From contig CAMDED010000007.1 of assembly GCA_945893365.1 (NCBI GenBank), positions 32,345-96,344 of the forward strand: a stretch of 64,000 nucleotides of DNA. The letters are read 5' to 3'. Made by a program: the position numbers and the translations under genes. The notes under the pieces are model-generated. The model made no database searches. It worked only from the letters and a program-made list of their open reading frames with translations, and was not told where the DNA came from. Origin of the DNA: Candidatus Sulfopaludibacter sp. SbA3. GTDB taxonomy: Bacteria; Acidobacteriota; Terriglobia; Bryobacterales; Bryobacteraceae. Below are positions 60,388 to 64,000 of this stretch, piece after piece (the first letter of the stretch is position 1; every line of letters starts with the position of its first letter).

Positions 60388-63300
60388 CTAGAATTGCACC
60401 TTCGCCGCGAACTGCCATTGCCGCGGCACGTAGTTGGCGAATGCGCCGAAGATGCGTCCGGCGACGCCGGGGCAATCGACGCAGGAGTTAGGATTGGCCA
60501 GATTCGTGTGATTGCCGAAGTTGAACGACTCGGCGCGGACCTGGAGCCTCAACCGTTCGGTGAGCGCGAAGTTCTTGAACATCGACATATCCCACTGCGA
60601 GAATGACGGCCCGACGATGGCATTGCGTCCGACGGTTCCGAAGCGGCCGCGCTGCGGACGCTGCCAGGGTCCATCCACTTGCCCGTTCGAAACGAGTGGT
60701 GTGGCTGCGGTCTTGAACCAGCCGAACTGGTCCGGATTGTCAACGGTGAAGTCGCCGATCAGATCGGGACGGCACCAGCCGGTGTCGCGGTCGGCATTGC
60801 AATCGCGGTAGCTAGGAGTGAAGGGCTGGCCGGCCATCCAGGAATACGTCCCGTTCAACTGCCAGCCGCCGATCAGAAAATCGAGAGGCTTGGAGAGGTT
60901 GTTCATGTACTTGCGCCCTTTGCCCACGGGCACTTCATAGAGCGAGGCGAGGAAAAATACATGGGCGCGATTGTTGTTCGAGATTCCGCGGGCCAGGTTC
61001 GCGGCGCGCGGGTAGTAGGTGCCGTCGAAGTCTATGTTCTTCGACCACGTGTAATGGGACATGACGTTGAAGCCGCTGGCGAAGCGCTTGTCGAATTTGA
61101 CTTGCAGCGAATGATAGTTGTTACTGGCGTCGGAGCCGTAGTAGCGCAAGTTCTGGCTCCATCCGAACTTCTGGAAGAACGGCTTGCGCTGATTGGTGGT
61201 AGTGACGCCGAAGCCGTCGATCTGGGCCTGGTTGGGATCGTAGTCGCCGCCGGTGCCGGCGAAAACGTGCGTGCCTTTGGTGCCCACGTAGGCGAGCTCA
61301 AACGACGAAGTGCTATTGATCTGGCGCTGGATCGTGAAGTTCCAGGCGTCGACCGTGGGGAAGCGGACCGGGTTGGTGATTACAAATGCCGTGACGCCGT
61401 TCGGCAGACGGTTGTCGCCGTTCGGTCCCTTGGGCTGCGCGGCGAGGATGCTGGCGGGGTCGAGCGGGGTCGGGCCCTGCGCAAGCGAGAACACCGCGTC
61501 GAAATTGTTCGCAGGCTGGGTAGATTGGATACCTAGCACCGGCAGGTTCTGCGTGACGTTGTGTCCGAAGATCGAGCCGAACACGCCAAGGTTATAGCCG
61601 CGTCCATAACCGGTGCGGATCACGGTTTTCGGATTCAGTTGATAAGCGATTCCGAGGCGGGGAGCGAAGTTATTCAACGGCGACGTCACGCCGAGGTCGC
61701 GGCCGGTGCCGTTGACTCCGGCGACATGCACTTCGCCGGTTTCGATGTCGACGAATCCACCGTTGCGGTCGCCGTTGACGACCTGCGGACGATAGATTTC
61801 CCACCGGATTCCGTAGTTGACGGTGAGCTTCGAAGTGACCTTCCAGGAATCCTGCGCGTAGAAGAACCAGCGGTTCTGGGTCTCGCGGGCATCGAGCGAA
61901 TTCGAAACGTAGCGCTCGAAACGCGAGACATCGCCCATGAGGAAGGACGCGAGTCCGGTGCCGCCGCCGTTGGGGCCCTGGGTGCGGGCGGCATCGAAGT
62001 TGAGTTCGCCGGAGCGGTGGCGGTCGCTTGGAACACGCAGGTTGAACGCGCGGCGAATGTCGGCCCCGAACTTGAAGGTGTGGTTGCCGCGGATGTTGGT
62101 CCAGTTGTTTACGAACTGGTATTGGTTCTCGTCTTGAATCAGCGGGCAGTTGCAGCCATTCACGCCGAGGGCGTAGCCGAATTTGAACAGGTTATTGCTA
62201 TATCCATTGATGAAGAAGGCCGGCATTCCGGAATTGAACTCCTTGTCCACGTTGAGACCGGGGATACCGGCGTCGGTCGCGGGGGCGGTTCCGATTCCAT
62301 TCGGCTGACCGAACACTTTATAGCGGAACCAGCCGAAGCGGAAGTCCGTGAGGAGCGTGGGGCGGAGGTTGTAATCGAAGCCGCCGGCGACGGAGTGGTT
62401 GCGCGATTCGGAGGCTCCGGCGTAGGCGTTGGTGGACCCTGAGGCGTCGAGACCGGGGCCGCCTGCGACCAATCCGAACGAGCCGGGGGCGACCATGCGG
62501 AAGTCCTGCAGGGAGTAGCGGCCGAACAGGTGCAATTTCTCCGTGGTGAAGTGGTCGATGCGGACGTTAAAGGCGTCGTCGCCGAACTTGACTCCACCGG
62601 AGGAAGCGAAATTCGGCTGATCGAGCACGGCGTTGATGTTCGGCAGCGGAATCAGCTTGAGCAGGTTTTGCGTCTGTGTGGAGAGGCGGCTGGCTGGAAT
62701 GCGATCGTTCGGGAAGCGCGTGCGCGTGGCGGGCGCGCCGGTGAGGGGATCGAAGATCGGGAATCCGGTGGCGCTCAGGTCGCCGCTGCGTTCGAGTTCC
62801 GTGGGAACGCGGAGGAGCGCGCCGCCGCCGGTGTTGCGCCGGGTACCCTGGAAGTCGCCGAAGTAGAAGAGCTTGTTCTTGAGGATCGCGCCGCCGAGCG
62901 ACCCGCCGAACTGGTTCCATTGCGTGAGGGGAATCAGGCGTCCATTCGAATTCGGGATGGGACGGGATTGCGTGAAGGGGTTACGAGCCTGGGTGTGATC
63001 GTTGCGCAGGAATTCGAAAAGCGAACCATGCAGTTGATTGGTTCCGGATCGGGTTTGAGCGCTGACCACGCCGGCGCTTGCGACGCCGAATTCAGCGTCG
63101 TAATTCGCGGTGGTGATTTTGGCTTCGGTCACCGACTCGAGGGTGGGATTGATGACGATCCAACCGAGGACGGCATCGTGGTTGTCGGTTCCATCGAGCA
63201 GGTGTGAGGTGCCGGCGAAGCTCTGGCCGTTCACGAGCATCCGGTAGGAGCCTTGGGGATTTTCGGCCGAGGCGGCGGTCAGGCTGGTGGGAAACGAAAC

Positions 63301-63789
63301 AACGCCCGGCGTCATCAATTGGAAGTTCGTGAAACGCCGGCTGAGGATGGGCAGCTCGGTAATGATTTTGTCGCTGTAGGTGGTGGCGACGTCGCTGCGT
63401 TCGGTCTTGAGGATACCCACTTCGCCCGAGACTTCGATGGTTTGGCTCACTTCGCCGACTTCGAGTCTCGCTTCGACGCGAACCTCGCTATCCACCGACA
63501 CGTTCACGTTATCCTGCACGAAAGCCTTGAAGCCCGGGGCCTCGACGCGAACGCGGTAGCGGCCGACGATCAGAAAGCGCTGCGCGAAGATGCCGGAATC
63601 GTTGGCGGTGCTGGCGTTGGTGACGTCCCGGCCGATGTCGGTGATCGTGACCCTGGCGCCCGGAACGGCGCCCCCACCGGAATCGGTTACGATGCCAACG
63701 ATGCTTCCGTAGACTGCCTGCGCGTCTAGACGCAGTGCGGAAAAAGACAGAAGTGCGGCGCCAACGGCCGCGAGTCGAGTAAACTTCAT
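60388..63789 (-). CDS. Oar-like TonB-dependent outer-membrane receptor
   Basis: A protein of 1,133 residues. Signal peptide FTRLAAVGAALLSFSALRLDAQ, carboxypeptidase-regulatory-like domain (GSIVGIVTDSGGGAVPGARV to VSVDSEVRVEARLEVG), plug (TTYSDKIITELPILSRRFTN; SFAGTSHLLDGTDNHD) and barrel ending FAAKVQF. The start at 63789 has GGGGGTGG eight bases before it; earlier in-frame codons fall in the transposon-like repeat. No downstream partner enzyme is clear. Its 3' end is copied in 59565-59829. Confidence 0.92.
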   Translation of the reverse strand: MKFTRLAAVGAALLSFSALRLDAQAVYGSIVGIVTDSGGGAVPGARVTITDIGRDVTNASTANDSGIFAQRFLIVGRYRVRVEAPGFKAFVQDNVNVSVDSEVRVEARLEVGEVSQTIEVSGEVGILKTERSDVATTYSDKIITELPILSRRFTNFQLMTPGVVSFPTSLTAASAENPQGSYRMLVNGQSFAGTSHLLDGTDNHDAVLGWIVINPTLESVTEAKITTANYDAEFGVASAGVVSAQTRSGTNQLHGSLFEFLRNDHTQARNPFTQSRPIPNSNGRLIPLTQWNQFGGSLGGAILKNKLFYFGDFQGTRRNTGGGALLRVPTELERSGDLSATGFPIFDPLTGAPATRTRFPNDRIPASRLSTQTQNLLKLIPLPNINAVLDQPNFASSGGVKFGDDAFNVRIDHFTTEKLHLFGRYSLQDFRMVAPGSFGLVAGGPGLDASGSTNAYAGASESRNHSVAGGFDYNLRPTLLTDFRFGWFRYKVFGQPNGIGTAPATDAGIPGLNVDKEFNSGMPAFFINGYSNNLFKFGYALGVNGCNCPLIQDENQYQFVNNWTNIRGNHTFKFGADIRRAFNLRVPSDRHRSGELNFDAARTQGPNGGGTGLASFLMGDVSRFERYVSNSLDARETQNRWFFYAQDSWKVTSKLTVNYGIRWEIYRPQVVNGDRNGGFVDIETGEVHVAGVNGTGRDLGVTSPLNNFAPRLGIAYQLNPKTVIRTGYGRGYNLGVFGSIFGHNVTQNLPVLGIQSTQPANNFDAVFSLAQGPTPLDPASILAAQPKGPNGDNRLPNGVTAFVITNPVRFPTVDAWNFTIQRQINSTSSFELAYVGTKGTHVFAGTGGDYDPNQAQIDGFGVTTTNQRKPFFQKFGWSQNLRYYGSDASNNYHSLQVKFDKRFASGFNVMSHYTWSKNIDFDGTYYPRAANLARGISNNNRAHVFFLASLYEVPVGKGRKYMNNLSKPLDFLIGGWQLNGTYSWMAGQPFTPSYRDCNADRDTGWCRPDLIGDFTVDNPDQFGWFKTAATPLVSNGQVDGPWQRPQRGRFGTVGRNAIVGPSFSQWDMSMFKNFALTERLRLQVRAESFNFGNHTNLANPNSCVDCPGVAGRIFGAFANYVPRQWQFAAKVQF

Positions 63790-63858
63790 GGTTTCCACCC
63801 CCTCGGTGCTTTCGGTTAGAGTAGTACGCTGAAAGCTCGGTGTCAAGCGATAGTCTTG

Positions 63859-63916
63859 TCCAATACAAGATGAGCCTGAAGGAAAGGCTGTTTCCAATAC
63901 AAGATGAGCCTGAAGG
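63859..63916. repeat. Two 24-bp direct repeats at probable insertion-sequence end
   Basis: The unit beginning TCCAATACAAGATGAGCC occurs at 63859-63882 and 63893-63916, separated by ten bases. Such doubled sequences just upstream of a transposase start often mark the end of an insertion sequence. The other end is outside the window. Confidence 0.55.
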
Positions 63917-64000
63917 GGGAAGTTGAAGCATGCTGGGGTGTGATCATCAGGATGCGGAATGCGAAGAAGTTGAGCCAGGAGGAAATCCAGGCGTTTTTGG
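63904..64000 (+). CDS. Start of probable transposase, cut by window edge
   Basis: An open frame from ATG 63904 or ATG 63952 to the end. The later start reads MRNAKKLSQEEIQAF, which I recognise as the beginning of integrase-core transposases common in Acidobacteriota. Only 16 to 32 residues are visible, so the IS family cannot be named. Confidence 0.45.
   Translation, partial: MSLKGEVEACWGVIIRMRNAKKLSQEEIQAFL

Larger units (their letters stand above)
59565..60652. repeat. Direct repeat pair, 265 bp, 823 bp apart
   Basis: The two copies are 59565-59829 and 60388-60652, in the same orientation, with three mismatches seen. A shared stretch AAGGAACCGGCTTCC also precedes both (59531-59545 and 60280-60294), and at the second copy the segment TAGAATTGCA is repeated just upstream. 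Recent duplication by recombination or replication slippage is likely. Confidence 0.85.

Overview
The window looks like chromosomal DNA of an Acidobacteriota member, probably of the Solibacter/Bryobacterales type. This is an inference from gene content: three very large Oar-like TonB-dependent receptors with a carboxypeptidase-regulatory N-terminus, DUF1549/DUF1553 and DUF1501 proteins, DUF1080 proteins, Tat-exported enzymes, a PQQ dehydrogenase with a separate cytochrome c, a PEP-CTERM protein, and many toxin-antitoxin remnants in a GC-rich genome. No rRNA or taxonomic marker is present. One tRNA gene, tRNA-Arg(ACG), lies near 48.1 kb.

Layout. 1-6 kb: start of a gamma-glutamyltransferase (cut by the window edge), a conserved hypothetical, an AbrB antitoxin with a damaged PIN toxin, an esterase fused to a beta-propeller, a GntP permease, and a PIN-toxin remnant. 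6.2-8.3 kb: a PEP-CTERM protein, a gene-poor stretch, and an orphan PD-(D/E)XK nuclease in visibly less GC-rich DNA. 8.4-16.1 kb (minus): Oar receptor, PSD1-type cytochrome and DUF1501 protein in one run. 16.4-18.8 kb: a Tat-exported aminotransferase overlapping an exported triple-RidA protein. 18.8-26.3 kb: UlaG-like hydrolase with a diguanylate cyclase, a class III aminotransferase, and a minus-strand operon of oxidoreductase, DUF1080 protein, MFS transporter and small cupin-like protein. 26.5-33.3 kb: decayed genes, then aminotransferase, M20 peptidase, amidohydrolase and sulfatase on the minus strand. 33.3-34.4 kb: two overlapping, inactivated toxin-antitoxin modules (BrnTA and VapBC).

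34.6-40.7 kb is a tightly overlapping seven-gene operon for activated sugar (probably GDP-heptose-like) and surface glycan synthesis: methyltransferase, glycosyltransferase, epimerase, SDR, Gfo/Idh oxidoreductase, heptose-7-phosphate-kinase-like GHMP kinase and nucleotidyltransferase. 40.8-43.1 kb holds cytochrome c and PQQ dehydrogenase. 43.1-49 kb: a ParB-site-like sequence, a NYN-LOTUS RNase-like protein, an RraA-like protein, glutamate dehydrogenase, a Uma2 protein, a frameshifted small protein, the tRNA and a propeller-like secreted protein. 49-60 kb: UxuA-like protein with its Oar receptor, a degenerate gene, a propeller/PHP-like protein with a small membrane protein and a thioesterase, and an amidase. 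60-64 kb: the third Oar receptor, whose last 265 bp are duplicated about 0.8 kb away, and the probable start of an insertion sequence at the right edge.

Taken together this is a scavenging, polymer-degrading, periplasm-heavy lifestyle. Receptor genes are paired with exported enzymes, and small broken modules sit between operons. I did not find one clearly new multi-gene system. The best candidates for follow-up are the orphan nuclease, the doubly inactivated toxin-antitoxin pair, the sugar operon with its unusual SDR, the candidate ParB site, and a recurring TACAAT-like box placed so close to start codons that it predicts leaderless mRNAs.
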